From contig JAOFSE010000001.1 in the NCBI GenBank assembly GCA_028044295.1, forward strand, positions 62,001 to 126,000: 64,000 bases of DNA, given 5' to 3'. The notes under the pieces were generated by a model. It did no database searches. It saw only the letters and a program-made list of their open reading frames with translations, and was not told where the DNA came from. Positions within the stretch are counted from its first letter, which is position 1, and every line of letters begins with the position of its first letter. Source of the DNA: Sulfurimonas sp. Lineage in GTDB: Bacteria; Campylobacterota; Campylobacteria; Campylobacterales; Sulfurimonadaceae. Position numbers and translations under genes: made by a program. Of this stretch, positions 1 to 7,258 are shown piece after piece.

Positions 1-257
1 GAGTCTAATATGTCACTTAGTAGAACTCCGGCTTGACAAGTTAGATGTCCTCGTTCTTCATCAAACTCTAAGAAATGGTTATATTGTCTTACATGTAGAA
101 TCTCTTCATTTATAGCTGAGTCACCATAACTTCGTCCATTTCCAAATGAAATAAACTCATTACTTTGTGACATGTACTCTTTTAACTTTTGTAAGGATTT
201 AAGTGATGTTTTCTTATTTTTAATACGAGGATACATTCCCCAACTAGTCAAACTCAA
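1..257 (-). CDS. FAD-linked oxidase, DprE1-like (3' end beyond window)
   Basis: Only the N-terminal ~85 residues lie in the window; the gene runs off the left edge. The visible start (SLTSWGMYPR) and the motif GNGRSYGDSA match the N-terminus and FAD-binding GRSYGD signature of decaprenylphosphoryl-ribose 2'-epimerase oxidase subunits (DprE1 family). These oxidise the 2'-OH of polyprenyl-phospho-ribose on the way to polyprenyl-phospho-arabinose. The start is TTG at 257, three bases after the gtrA-like stop codon and in the same frame; an alternative TTG is at 251. Neighbouring GtrA and UbiA-type genes support the pathway. The family call rests on short sequence plus context, and the C-terminal half cannot be checked here. 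Confidence 0.72.
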   Translation of the reverse strand, partial: MSLTSWGMYPRIKNKKTSLKSLQKLKEYMSQSNEFISFGNGRSYGDSAINEEILHVRQYNHFLEFDEERGHLTCQAGVLLSDILD

Positions 258-260
258 TAC

Positions 261-650
261 CTAATCCTTAAATACAAATTTTTTATCTAAAAAGTATTTT
301 ACTACATAACCGATACTTAGACCAAGGACTGCACCTAAGTACTTTGCATTTTCATCTTCATACATGTAGTCAAACCATATCTCAAAACCCCAAAATATGA
401 AGGTAGTGAAAACTCCCATGAGAGAGTAAAGTAAAAACTTCTTTCCATCATCTTTTTTACTCTTTGGTGTGTGGAAAAATATGTATTTTTTATCTAGAAC
501 ATACTTTAGAATTAAACCAGCTAATGTACCTGTAAACATTGCAAGGTAAAGATCTAAAAAGCCTTCATAGAGTAAAAAACTTAAGTATTGAAAGAGTAGG
601 TTGACTATTGTCGAAGCAATAGCAAAAAGAACATATCTTATAGCAATCAT
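261..650 (-). CDS. GtrA-family membrane protein
   Basis: A 129-residue protein with four hydrophobic segments and two repeated basic-aromatic motifs (LDKKYIFF near residue 53 and LDKKFVF at the C-terminus), typical of the GtrA/DPMS flippase-like family. Family members are thought to move polyprenyl-phosphate-linked sugars across the inner membrane or to assist glycosyltransferases. Its start overlaps the stop of the upstream UbiA-type gene by four bases (ATGA), and its stop abuts the DprE1-like start, so the three are translationally coupled. The same trio occurs in mycobacterial decaprenyl-phospho-arabinose synthesis (Rv3789 is the GtrA member), suggesting the same substrate class here. The exact sugar is unknown. 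Confidence 0.8.
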   Translation of the reverse strand: MIAIRYVLFAIASTIVNLLFQYLSFLLYEGFLDLYLAMFTGTLAGLILKYVLDKKYIFFHTPKSKKDDGKKFLLYSLMGVFTTFIFWGFEIWFDYMYEDENAKYLGAVLGLSIGYVVKYFLDKKFVFKD

Positions 651-1513
651 ACAAGCTTAACAATCGCTATGAAACTAAGTAGCCAAAATAGTATGGTTAC
701 TTTCATAAACATGTCTTTAATAACTATCTTAGTTGGGCTACCACTGTTTTGTTCTACAAAAGTAATCTGCATATAGCGAAGAACTCCAAGAATTACGAAG
801 AATGAAGTTAGGTATAGGTAGCTAGAATTTAGTCTTAGCGTTACATCTGGAGATATTGTATACTGAATATAGCTAACTATTACAACTCCCGCCATAAGTA
901 CCATAGAAGCATTTACAAACTCTAGATTGTATCCATCTATGTTTTTACGAGTCTCTTGTCCTGCAAGTGAGAGAAGTACATCATCTCTTCTTTTTGCTAG
1001 TGCTAAAAAGATAGCAAGTAAAAAAGTCATAAGGATTATCCACATAGAGAGTTCTTTGTTTGCTACTGCAGAACCTGCAAAAAGACGCAGTACAAAACCA
1101 GTAGCTATAATAAAAATATCCAGTATAGAAATATGTTTTAACTTTAGAGAGTAAGCAATGTTTAAAAGGAAATAAGAGATTAGTACAGTAAAAAGAGGAA
1201 GACTAAATACAAATGCTATACCTAGAGATGAGATAGAAAGAACAGATATAAGTAACTTAGCAGTACTAATGCTAACTTTTCCACTCGCAAGTGGTCTAAA
1301 ACGTTTTTTAGGATGTACTTTGTCTTCGTCTATGTCCATAAGGTCATTAAAAATGTAGATACTACTAGCTAAAATAGAAAATAGTATAAAAGCTACAAGT
1401 GTGTTTATATTGTTTTGTGTATCTGCAAATGAAAATGAAAAAAGCAGGGGCATAAATATAAATAGATTTTTAATATACTGATGAACTCTAAAAAGCTTGA
1501 AAATATCTCTCAA
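647..1513 (-). CDS. UbiA-family polyprenyl-phosphate phosphoribosyltransferase
   Basis: A 288-residue polytopic protein of the UbiA superfamily. The Mg-binding motif NDLMDIDED (residues 56-64) is followed by VHPKKRFRPLASG. That HPxKRxRPxASG tail is characteristic of decaprenyl-phosphate phosphoribosyltransferases (Rv3806c type), which transfer phosphoribose from PRPP to a polyprenyl phosphate, rather than of quinone prenyltransferases. About eight transmembrane segments are visible. The start is TTG at 1513 with GGAG seven bases upstream. It is the first gene of a minus-strand operon with the gtrA-like and dprE1-like genes. A quinone or haem prenyltransferase role is less likely given the motif and neighbours. 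Confidence 0.78.
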   Translation of the reverse strand: MRDIFKLFRVHQYIKNLFIFMPLLFSFSFADTQNNINTLVAFILFSILASSIYIFNDLMDIDEDKVHPKKRFRPLASGKVSISTAKLLISVLSISSLGIAFVFSLPLFTVLISYFLLNIAYSLKLKHISILDIFIIATGFVLRLFAGSAVANKELSMWIILMTFLLAIFLALAKRRDDVLLSLAGQETRKNIDGYNLEFVNASMVLMAGVVIVSYIQYTISPDVTLRLNSSYLYLTSFFVILGVLRYMQITFVEQNSGSPTKIVIKDMFMKVTILFWLLSFIAIVKLV

Positions 1514-1541
1514 AAAATAGCTCCATAATAATTTAAAGAAG

Positions 1542-1547
1542 ATTATA
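1542..1547 (-). promoter_or_regulatory. -10 element for the polyprenyl-pentose operon
   Basis: On the minus strand the sequence reads TATAAT about 29 bases before the TTG start at 1513, a suitable distance for a sigma70-type start with a short leader. No clear -35 is seen, which is common in this lineage. Confidence 0.35.
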
Positions 1548-1557
1548 TCATTTTAAG

Positions 1558-1563
1558 TATAAA
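1558..1563 (+). promoter_or_regulatory. -10 element upstream of the DJ-1/YajL gene
   Basis: TATAAA (within TATAAAAT) would place transcription start near 1570, downstream of the upstream in-frame ATG at 1566. This favours the ATG at 1593 as the real start. Confidence 0.35.
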
Positions 1564-1592
1564 ATATGCTAAACAGAGATTATGGAGAAATT

Positions 1593-2150
1593 ATGAGTAG
1601 AGTTTTAGTACCACTAGCAAGTGGATTTGAAGAGATAGAAGCAGTTAGTATTATAGATGTTCTTAGACGTGCTGAGATAGAAGTTATAGTGGCTTCTTTG
1701 AATGATCCAAGTGGTGTAAAAGGTGCAAATGGCATAACTATTATGAGTGACACTAACATAGACACTGTAAATGTAGATTCCCTTGACATGATCGTTCTTC
1801 CGGGTGGAGTTGATGGTACTTACAACCTTGCAGATGATGAAAATGTTCAAAGAATATTAAAGGAGATGGACTCTAAGGGTAAAAACATAGGAGCTATCTG
1901 TGCAGCACCATTTGCATTAAATAAAGCTGGTGTATTAAAGCATAACTATACTTGTTACCCATCATTTGAAGAACAAATTAGACTTGATGGATATCAAGGT
2001 GATAGTGCTATGGTTGTAGAAGATGGAAATGTTATGACTTCTCGTGGGCCCGCAACTGCGATATGTTTTGCTTTAGAAATTGTTAAAAAGTTAAAAGGTG
2101 AAGAGACTTACTTGGCTTTAAAAGGTGGTTTACTAGCTAATTTTTGTTAA
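1593..2150 (+). CDS. DJ-1/PfpI (YajL/ThiJ-like) family protein
   Basis: A 185-residue protein of the DJ-1/ThiJ superfamily. It carries the N-terminal ASGFEEIEAV block with the family's conserved Glu, and the nucleophile-elbow cysteine in GAICAAPFAL (Cys103). Relatives such as YajL and DJ-1 are described as oxidative-stress chaperones or glyoxalase/deglycase-type enzymes; the physiological substrate is not settled. An in-frame ATG at 1566 would add nine residues, but the ATG at 1593 has a good GGAG ribosome-binding site at 1584-1587, begins at the conserved N-terminus, and sits below a -10 box. It is monocistronic and ends one base from the convergent response-regulator gene. Confidence 0.85.
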   Translation: MSRVLVPLASGFEEIEAVSIIDVLRRAEIEVIVASLNDPSGVKGANGITIMSDTNIDTVNVDSLDMIVLPGGVDGTYNLADDENVQRILKEMDSKGKNIGAICAAPFALNKAGVLKHNYTCYPSFEEQIRLDGYQGDSAMVVEDGNVMTSRGPATAICFALEIVKKLKGEETYLALKGGLLANFC

Positions 2151-2151
2151 A

Positions 2152-2514
2152 CTATCCGTATATTTTTTCAAAAACCTCTTTGAGCTTATCGGATGTGATA
2201 GGCTTTAGCATATAGTACTTTATACCATTTTTAAGACAGCTCATAACTAAATCTTTTTGTCCATGTGCAGTCACCATTATAATCTTGACATTCTTATCAA
2301 CTTTTCTTATTTTTGCAGATGCCTCAAGACCATTCATATCTGGCATCTGAATATCCATTGTAATTAAGTCGGGCGTGTATTTAAAATAAAGTTCCATAGC
2401 ATCATGTCCATTAGATGCTTCTGCAACAACTTCATGACCCATTTCTTCTAATTGTAGTCTCATTATTTTTCGAACAGTTTTTGAATCATCAGTAATTAAA
2501 ACTCTTAATTTCAT
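2152..2514 (-). CDS. single-domain response regulator, CheY-like
   Basis: A 120-residue stand-alone receiver domain. It shows the acidic pair in ITDDSKTVRK, the phospho-acceptor Asp in LITMDIQMPD, a Thr in MVTAHG and the conserved Lys in MLKPIT. With no output domain it probably acts by protein contact, as CheY or a phosphorelay intermediate does. The start has a GGAG site upstream. No cognate kinase is adjacent, so its partner cannot be named; it differs from the canonical motility CheY enough that I give no symbol. Confidence 0.85.
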   Translation of the reverse strand: MKLRVLITDDSKTVRKIMRLQLEEMGHEVVAEASNGHDAMELYFKYTPDLITMDIQMPDMNGLEASAKIRKVDKNVKIIMVTAHGQKDLVMSCLKNGIKYYMLKPITSDKLKEVFEKIYG

Positions 2515-2539
2515 TATAAAACTCCGTATATTTAAAAGT

Positions 2540-3469
2540 TTAACATAACTTATTTATATTTCTTTTAAAGATTAAGTTTTTTAAAGAGCGATTTTCATCT
2601 TCACTCGAAAACTCATCTACATTTTCTAATCTTTTTACAAACTCAAAGCTTGGTGCTAACTCTTTTACTAGCTTTAAAATAAATTCAACATCCAAGTCAG
2701 GAGAGTTAAGACATGCAAGTAAAGTACACTCCTCAGCAGCAATTTGAGGAAGCTTGCCTATAAGTTTTTGGTAGTCTTTTGTAGCTTCGAAACTTCCCTT
2801 TTGAAAAGTAGGTGGATCTATGATAATCAAATCATAAGGACCTTTTTTCTTTATACGTGAAAATGATTTTAGTATGTTGTATGGAGCAAAACTTACACCC
2901 TTTGTATTTATATCATTGAGTTGATGATTTACTCGTCCTGTAGATAGCGCGCCTTTGCTCATATCTATATTGGAGACTTTAATTGCTCCACCTAATTTCG
3001 CAGCAATACTAAACGCGCAAGTGTAGGAAAAAAGGTTTAAAACAGATTTGTCTTTTGCATTTTCTCGCACAAAAGCTCTACCATTTTTCATATCAGGAAA
3101 ATATCCACTATTACGATTTGAGAGTAGGTTGAGTTTTATCTTCATGCCGTTTTCAACAACATGTAAATTATCTTCTAATTCTCCAACAACTACTTCGCTG
3201 GGAGCACCTTTGATGTATCGTCTTTGTAATACAATAGTTTTATGTCTACATGTAGAAATGAAATCTTTTAACATATCTAGTAGTTCAGACTCTAGCTCTT
3301 CTTCCATCTCAAAATAAAGAGCTACACTTAAAATATCATCTATAGAGTCTATAGTTAAGTGTTTCCAGCCTTCATAAAGACCTCCACGGCCGTGGAAAAG
3401 TCTTTTGAATTCATTTGTTAAGCCTTGTGAGTTTTTTTGTAAATGTTGTTTTATGTCTTCAATATTCAT
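2540..3469 (-). CDS. class I SAM-dependent methyltransferase, RlmI/RlmL-like catalytic domain
   Basis: A 309-residue protein. The SAM-binding region reads NLFSYTCAFSIAAKLGGA (about residues 145-162), followed by the DPPTF motif (about 219-223) seen in RlmI/RlmK-type 23S rRNA cytosine/guanine methyltransferases. It lacks the N-terminal PUA domain of RlmI and carries a different ~70-residue N-terminus. Probably an RNA methyltransferase; the target is not deducible here. It is the second of several minus-strand genes with small gaps and lies six bases after the stop of the secreted-protein gene. Confidence 0.75.
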   Translation of the reverse strand: MNIEDIKQHLQKNSQGLTNEFKRLFHGRGGLYEGWKHLTIDSIDDILSVALYFEMEEELESELLDMLKDFISTCRHKTIVLQRRYIKGAPSEVVVGELEDNLHVVENGMKIKLNLLSNRNSGYFPDMKNGRAFVRENAKDKSVLNLFSYTCAFSIAAKLGGAIKVSNIDMSKGALSTGRVNHQLNDINTKGVSFAPYNILKSFSRIKKKGPYDLIIIDPPTFQKGSFEATKDYQKLIGKLPQIAAEECTLLACLNSPDLDVEFILKLVKELAPSFEFVKRLENVDEFSSEDENRSLKNLIFKRNINKLC

Positions 3470-3475
3470 ATTACT

Positions 3476-3838
3476 CTAGTTCAGAAAGTCAAATGCTTTA
3501 TCAATCCAATTCTTTTGTGTTTCATCTACTTTTTCGTCTATATACTCTTTGTTACTAAGTGACCTATCTACAGTTCTTTCTGGAGTTTCCTCTATATACT
3601 CACGTCTTTCAGATTCACGCTCTCTATACTCATGTTCTTCATCTTCACGTTCTCTATATTTCTTATCTTTGCGTTTATTTTTTTTATACTTGTGTTTAGA
3701 AGTCATTTCTTCTTTATGCTGTTTCTTTTCAGCCTTGCTTGGTTTTCCACCGTTTCCTGCCCAAGATGGCTTATCTGCTAATACAACTGTAGAAGCTAGC
3801 ATGGTACATACTAAAACTAGTAGATTCATTTTTTTCAT
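3476..3838 (-). CDS. small exported, highly charged protein
   Basis: A 120-residue protein with a clear Sec signal peptide (MKKMNLLVLVCTMLASTVVLA, cleavage after LA near residue 21), followed by DKPSWAGNGGKPSKAEK and then a low-complexity Lys/Arg/Glu stretch (KHKYKKNKRKDKKYRERED...). A KPxWAGxGKP-like opening occurs in small periplasmic proteins of unknown function in other Proteobacteria (recall). The mature chain is extremely charged and probably disordered. A strong AGGAGAG site precedes the ATG. I do not know its function. Confidence 0.7.
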   Translation of the reverse strand: MKKMNLLVLVCTMLASTVVLADKPSWAGNGGKPSKAEKKQHKEEMTSKHKYKKNKRKDKKYREREDEEHEYRERESERREYIEETPERTVDRSLSNKEYIDEKVDETQKNWIDKAFDFLN

Positions 3839-3926
3839 ATGGCAACTCTCCTATGTTTATTTAAAAAAGTATATCATAATAATTAAGAGTTTATATTACT
3901 ATGTATTTGGGTTAAATATTATATGT

Positions 3927-4361
3927 TTAGGGCTGTTGTACATGTGGCTTTTGTATTGGAAGTCCATAAGTTTTCCAGTTATTTATACCACCATTGATGT
4001 TATAGGTATAAAAACCATGTTTATGTAAAGTACGAGAGGCTGAAATACTTCTATTCCCATTAGCACAATAGACAAGTATCTTTTTGTTTTTAAACTCTGA
4101 AAGTTCATTAAGTCTAAGCTCAAGGTTTTCAACAGGAATAACTAGAGCGTCTTTGATGTATCCAAGTGTTTTGTATTCATCATTCGTTCTTACATCTAAG
4201 ATAGTTACATTATTTTCTTCGTTTTTAATTATTTGGGAGGCTTCTTGAGGAGAAAGAAAATTAAAATCCGCAAGTATGATACCTTTTGAATAAAGCATAT
4301 AAAAAATCATAAAACCTATGAATAGATAAGCTACGAAGTCATTTTTAGTTGGCTTTTTAAT
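3927..4361 (-). CDS. membrane-anchored rhodanese-like protein (possible ATT start)
   Basis: A single rhodanese domain with the active-site loop YCANGNRS; the Cys is residue 82 from the ATG at 4310, or 99 from the extended start. It is expected to be a sulfurtransferase or sulfane-sulfur carrier. The first ATG (4310) falls in the middle of a hydrophobic helix. Reading upstream in frame adds KKPTKNDFVAYLFIGF, which completes a typical signal anchor, and the only plausible initiator is ATT at 4361, eight bases after an AAAAGGT sequence inside the end of cysS. With the ATT start the domain would be tethered on the periplasmic side. If ATG 4310 is used, the protein is 127 residues with a partial helix. 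Confidence 0.75.
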   Translation of the reverse strand: MKKPTKNDFVAYLFIGFMIFYMLYSKGIILADFNFLSPQEASQIIKNEENNVTILDVRTNDEYKTLGYIKDALVIPVENLELRLNELSEFKNKKILVYCANGNRSISASRTLHKHGFYTYNINGGINNWKTYGLPIQKPHVQQP

Positions 4362-4364
4362 GGT

Positions 4365-5765
4365 TTATACCTTTTCCCAAAAAGTACCTTGTGCTGTATC
4401 CATAATACTTACACCAAAAGCTAAAATCTCATCACGTAATTTGTCCGAAGCTTCAAAGTTTTTCTCTTTTTTAGCTTCATTTCTTTTTACAATTAAATCA
4501 TCAATTCTTGACTTTGTATCTTCGTCAATACCGAACTGAAAATATTCAAATGCATTTTTAACACCAAAGCCTAAAATATTTTCTATGTAAGATAGATTAG
4601 AGATAACCTCACGTTTAAGAACCTTATGTTTTCCAGCAGTGTCAAGTGCCTCATTGGCATGTGAAATCATCTCATCTATCAGAGCAAGCCCTGAAGATAC
4701 ATTCATATCATCACTAAGAGATTCTAGTAGGTGTTCTTGGAACTTAGTAGGTTCACAGTTCTCGGCTAAACCAAATAAACGTTTTTTCAGTCTATATATC
4801 TTGTCCAGTCTCTTTTTAGAAGTAGCCAAGTCTTCAGTGTTAAAGTTAAAGTTACTTCTATAGTGAGTGCTTAGAAGGTAAAAGCGTAAAACCTCTCCGT
4901 CATACTCTTTAAGTGCATCTTTTAAGAAAAAAGAGTTACCTAAAGATTTACTCATTTTTTCACCATCTATATTTACAAAACCGTTATGCATCCAATAGTT
5001 GGCAAGTGCGTGGTTCGTTCCACACCTAGTCTGTGCAGCTTCATTTTCATGGTGTGGAAAAAGTAAGTCAGCTCCACCACCATGAATGTCTACTGCATAC
5101 TCTGCATCAGGCTTTGCTAAGTGCTTTTCTATCATTGCCGAACACTCTAAGTGCCAACCTGGACGACCTTTACCAAAAGGAGAGTCAAATGTGACGGTGT
5201 TATCTTTTACTGATTTCCAAAGAGCAAAGTCAGCAGGATTTTTCTTGAGGCTTGAGCTCTCAACACGTTGAACTTTGTCATCCTCTTCTTGAACTCTTGA
5301 AGATAGTTTTAGATACTCACTATCACTAGCTGTATCGAAGTAAACATCACCTTCAGCAGTTGCATAAGCATGATTAGAATCTATAAGTTTTTGGATAAGC
5401 TCTGTCATAGTCTCTAAAGACTCTGTAGCCTTAGGCTCTATTGTAGGACGTTCTACACCAATAGAAGCCATCTCTTTATGAAAAGCCTCAGTATAGAAGT
5501 CTGTAATCTCTTTTATATCTTTTTTTTGCTCAAGCGCTTTTTTTATGATTTTATCATCTATGTCAGTAATATTTCTAGCATAGGTAACATCGTAACCGTT
5601 AGCAGTGAGAACACGTGTTAGAAGGTCAAAAACCAAAGCAGACTTTGCATGACCTAAGTGAGCATCATCATAAACAGTTGGTCCACAAACGTAAAGAGAT
5701 ACTTTTTTCTCTTGCAGTGATTTAAACTCTCGTTTGGTTTTTTGTACAGAATCATAAATAAACAC
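4365..5765 (-). CDS. cysS: cysteinyl-tRNA synthetase
   Basis: A 466-residue class I aminoacyl-tRNA synthetase. It has the HIGH-type motif HLGH (residues 36-39) within CGPTVYDDAHLGH, whose Cys27 is a zinc ligand; further zinc-site residues in LECSAM and HHENE; and the KMSKS motif at 270-274. It charges tRNA-Cys in the cytoplasm. The length is normal for the family. Its start overlaps the end of murJ by 14 bases, so the two are co-transcribed; the murJ-cysS pairing is, as I recall, common in this lineage. Confidence 0.97.
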   Translation of the reverse strand: MFIYDSVQKTKREFKSLQEKKVSLYVCGPTVYDDAHLGHAKSALVFDLLTRVLTANGYDVTYARNITDIDDKIIKKALEQKKDIKEITDFYTEAFHKEMASIGVERPTIEPKATESLETMTELIQKLIDSNHAYATAEGDVYFDTASDSEYLKLSSRVQEEDDKVQRVESSSLKKNPADFALWKSVKDNTVTFDSPFGKGRPGWHLECSAMIEKHLAKPDAEYAVDIHGGGADLLFPHHENEAAQTRCGTNHALANYWMHNGFVNIDGEKMSKSLGNSFFLKDALKEYDGEVLRFYLLSTHYRSNFNFNTEDLATSKKRLDKIYRLKKRLFGLAENCEPTKFQEHLLESLSDDMNVSSGLALIDEMISHANEALDTAGKHKVLKREVISNLSYIENILGFGVKNAFEYFQFGIDEDTKSRIDDLIVKRNEAKKEKNFEASDKLRDEILAFGVSIMDTAQGTFWEKV

Positions 5766-7158
5766 TAGTGTATCCCTTTAAAATAGTTAGTAATATTATA
5801 AGTGAAATGGAGCCAATTATTAAGTATATGGCTTTCTTATTTCGAAGTATATCTAAAAAGTTTTTTACCCCAAAAGCTCTTACAGTTAGAATAAAACCTA
5901 CACTCCCACTAATAGTTCCAGCAAGTGCTAATCCACTAGCTCCCATAGGTGTTATAAGTGTTAGTGCAAATAGTATGTAGGAACTAAGTGAAAAGGTTGC
6001 TATTTTAGCTGCAAGAAGTTGTTGCTCTTTTGCATATAGCCATAATAAAAATAGTTTAGAAAGACCGTATGGTACTAGTCCTATCATATACATTTGTAAC
6101 ACTATAGTTGTGTTTTTAGTATCTTCTGCACTAAATGATCCTCTTTCAAAAAGAAGCCAAGTAATTTCATGAGATAGTATAAAACCACCAATTGCACTAG
6201 CTGTTAGTAAAAAGGTTAAAAACCAAAATGCTTTTTCTAGAAACAGTAGCGCTTGTGTTTCATTTTTGTCTTTGATATACCTTGCTATCCTAGGAAAAAG
6301 GGCTATCGAAGTAGCTATAGCAAAAAGAGCAAGCGGCAGTTGAAAGATGCGATTTGCATAGTAAAGGTAAGAGATAGAACCACTTATGAGAAATGATGCT
6401 AAAAAGGTGTCTAAAAATGCAGAAACTTGAGCAGTGGAATTTCCCCAAATTGCAGGAAAAAATTGCTTTTTAAACTTTTTTGTCTCATTTTTTACTTTTA
6501 TGGACTTAGTTTTTAAGTATTTAAAGCCACTACATGTAACTTTTAGTAATCCTAGTTTTTGTATAGCAATTACATGTACAGCTAGTTGTAAAAATCCACC
6601 AATAACTACACCAAAACTAAGGTAGTAAACAATCTCTGATTGAGTTTTGTCTGCGGAAAAGTAAAGAGCTAAAATAAGAGATATATTTAAGAGAGCTGTT
6701 GAGAAGGCTGTTGTGGCAAAATGGTTCTTATATTGAAGTATTGTACTTAAAAAAGTGACTATAAATATCAGAGGTAAGTACCAGAAGTTTATAGCTACAA
6801 AAGGTTCAGCTATTTCAATTGTTTTTTCATTAAAACCTACTGCTATAGCATGTGTAGCAAGGTTTGGAAGTAGATTTACAAGCAGTGTAATAACCACTAT
6901 AACAGATAAGAATATAACAAAGATGTTTGCTGCGAAAACTGCTCTGTTTTTTGAACTAGCATAAGCTGGTATAAAAACTTGTGTAAAGGCACCTTCAGCA
7001 AAGATTCTACGGAATAGATTTGGCAGCTTAAACGCCACAAAAAATATATCACTATAGATATTTGCACCTAATGCTGACGCTGTTAGTAAATCTCTGAAAA
7101 ATCCTAGAATTCTTGAGATTAAAATTCCAAAACTATTGGTGAATATTGCTTTAAACAT
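5752..7158 (-). CDS. murJ: lipid II flippase MurJ (MviN)
   Basis: A polytopic MOP-superfamily protein with the MurJ N-terminal signature NSFGILISRILGFFRDLLTAS and the conserved PNLFRRIFAEGAFTQ block. It flips lipid II across the inner membrane for peptidoglycan synthesis. The open frame extends to an ATG at 7203, but the ATG at 7158 (MFKAIFTNS) matches the usual family start and has AAGAAG upstream, so 468 residues are annotated here; the longer form would be 483. Thirteen to fourteen hydrophobic helices are visible. It overlaps cysS by 14 bases and is divergent from fapA. Confidence 0.93.
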   Translation of the reverse strand: MFKAIFTNSFGILISRILGFFRDLLTASALGANIYSDIFFVAFKLPNLFRRIFAEGAFTQVFIPAYASSKNRAVFAANIFVIFLSVIVVITLLVNLLPNLATHAIAVGFNEKTIEIAEPFVAINFWYLPLIFIVTFLSTILQYKNHFATTAFSTALLNISLILALYFSADKTQSEIVYYLSFGVVIGGFLQLAVHVIAIQKLGLLKVTCSGFKYLKTKSIKVKNETKKFKKQFFPAIWGNSTAQVSAFLDTFLASFLISGSISYLYYANRIFQLPLALFAIATSIALFPRIARYIKDKNETQALLFLEKAFWFLTFLLTASAIGGFILSHEITWLLFERGSFSAEDTKNTTIVLQMYMIGLVPYGLSKLFLLWLYAKEQQLLAAKIATFSLSSYILFALTLITPMGASGLALAGTISGSVGFILTVRAFGVKNFLDILRNKKAIYLIIGSISLIILLTILKGYTSVYL

Positions 7159-7258
7159 GGGCTTCTTTAGAAATTTAATATAACTTTTACAAAAGTTTAA
7201 CAAATAATTGATTAAAATGTAGTGTTTAATTTAAAATTTAATTTTTGGATAGGAATAT

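Noticed and set aside
3549..4028. Plus-strand ORF of 159 codons opposite the charged exported protein
   Set aside because: Low-complexity Ser/Leu product caused by the Lys/Arg/Glu repeat on the other strand, and it crosses an intergenic region and the rhodanese 3' end.
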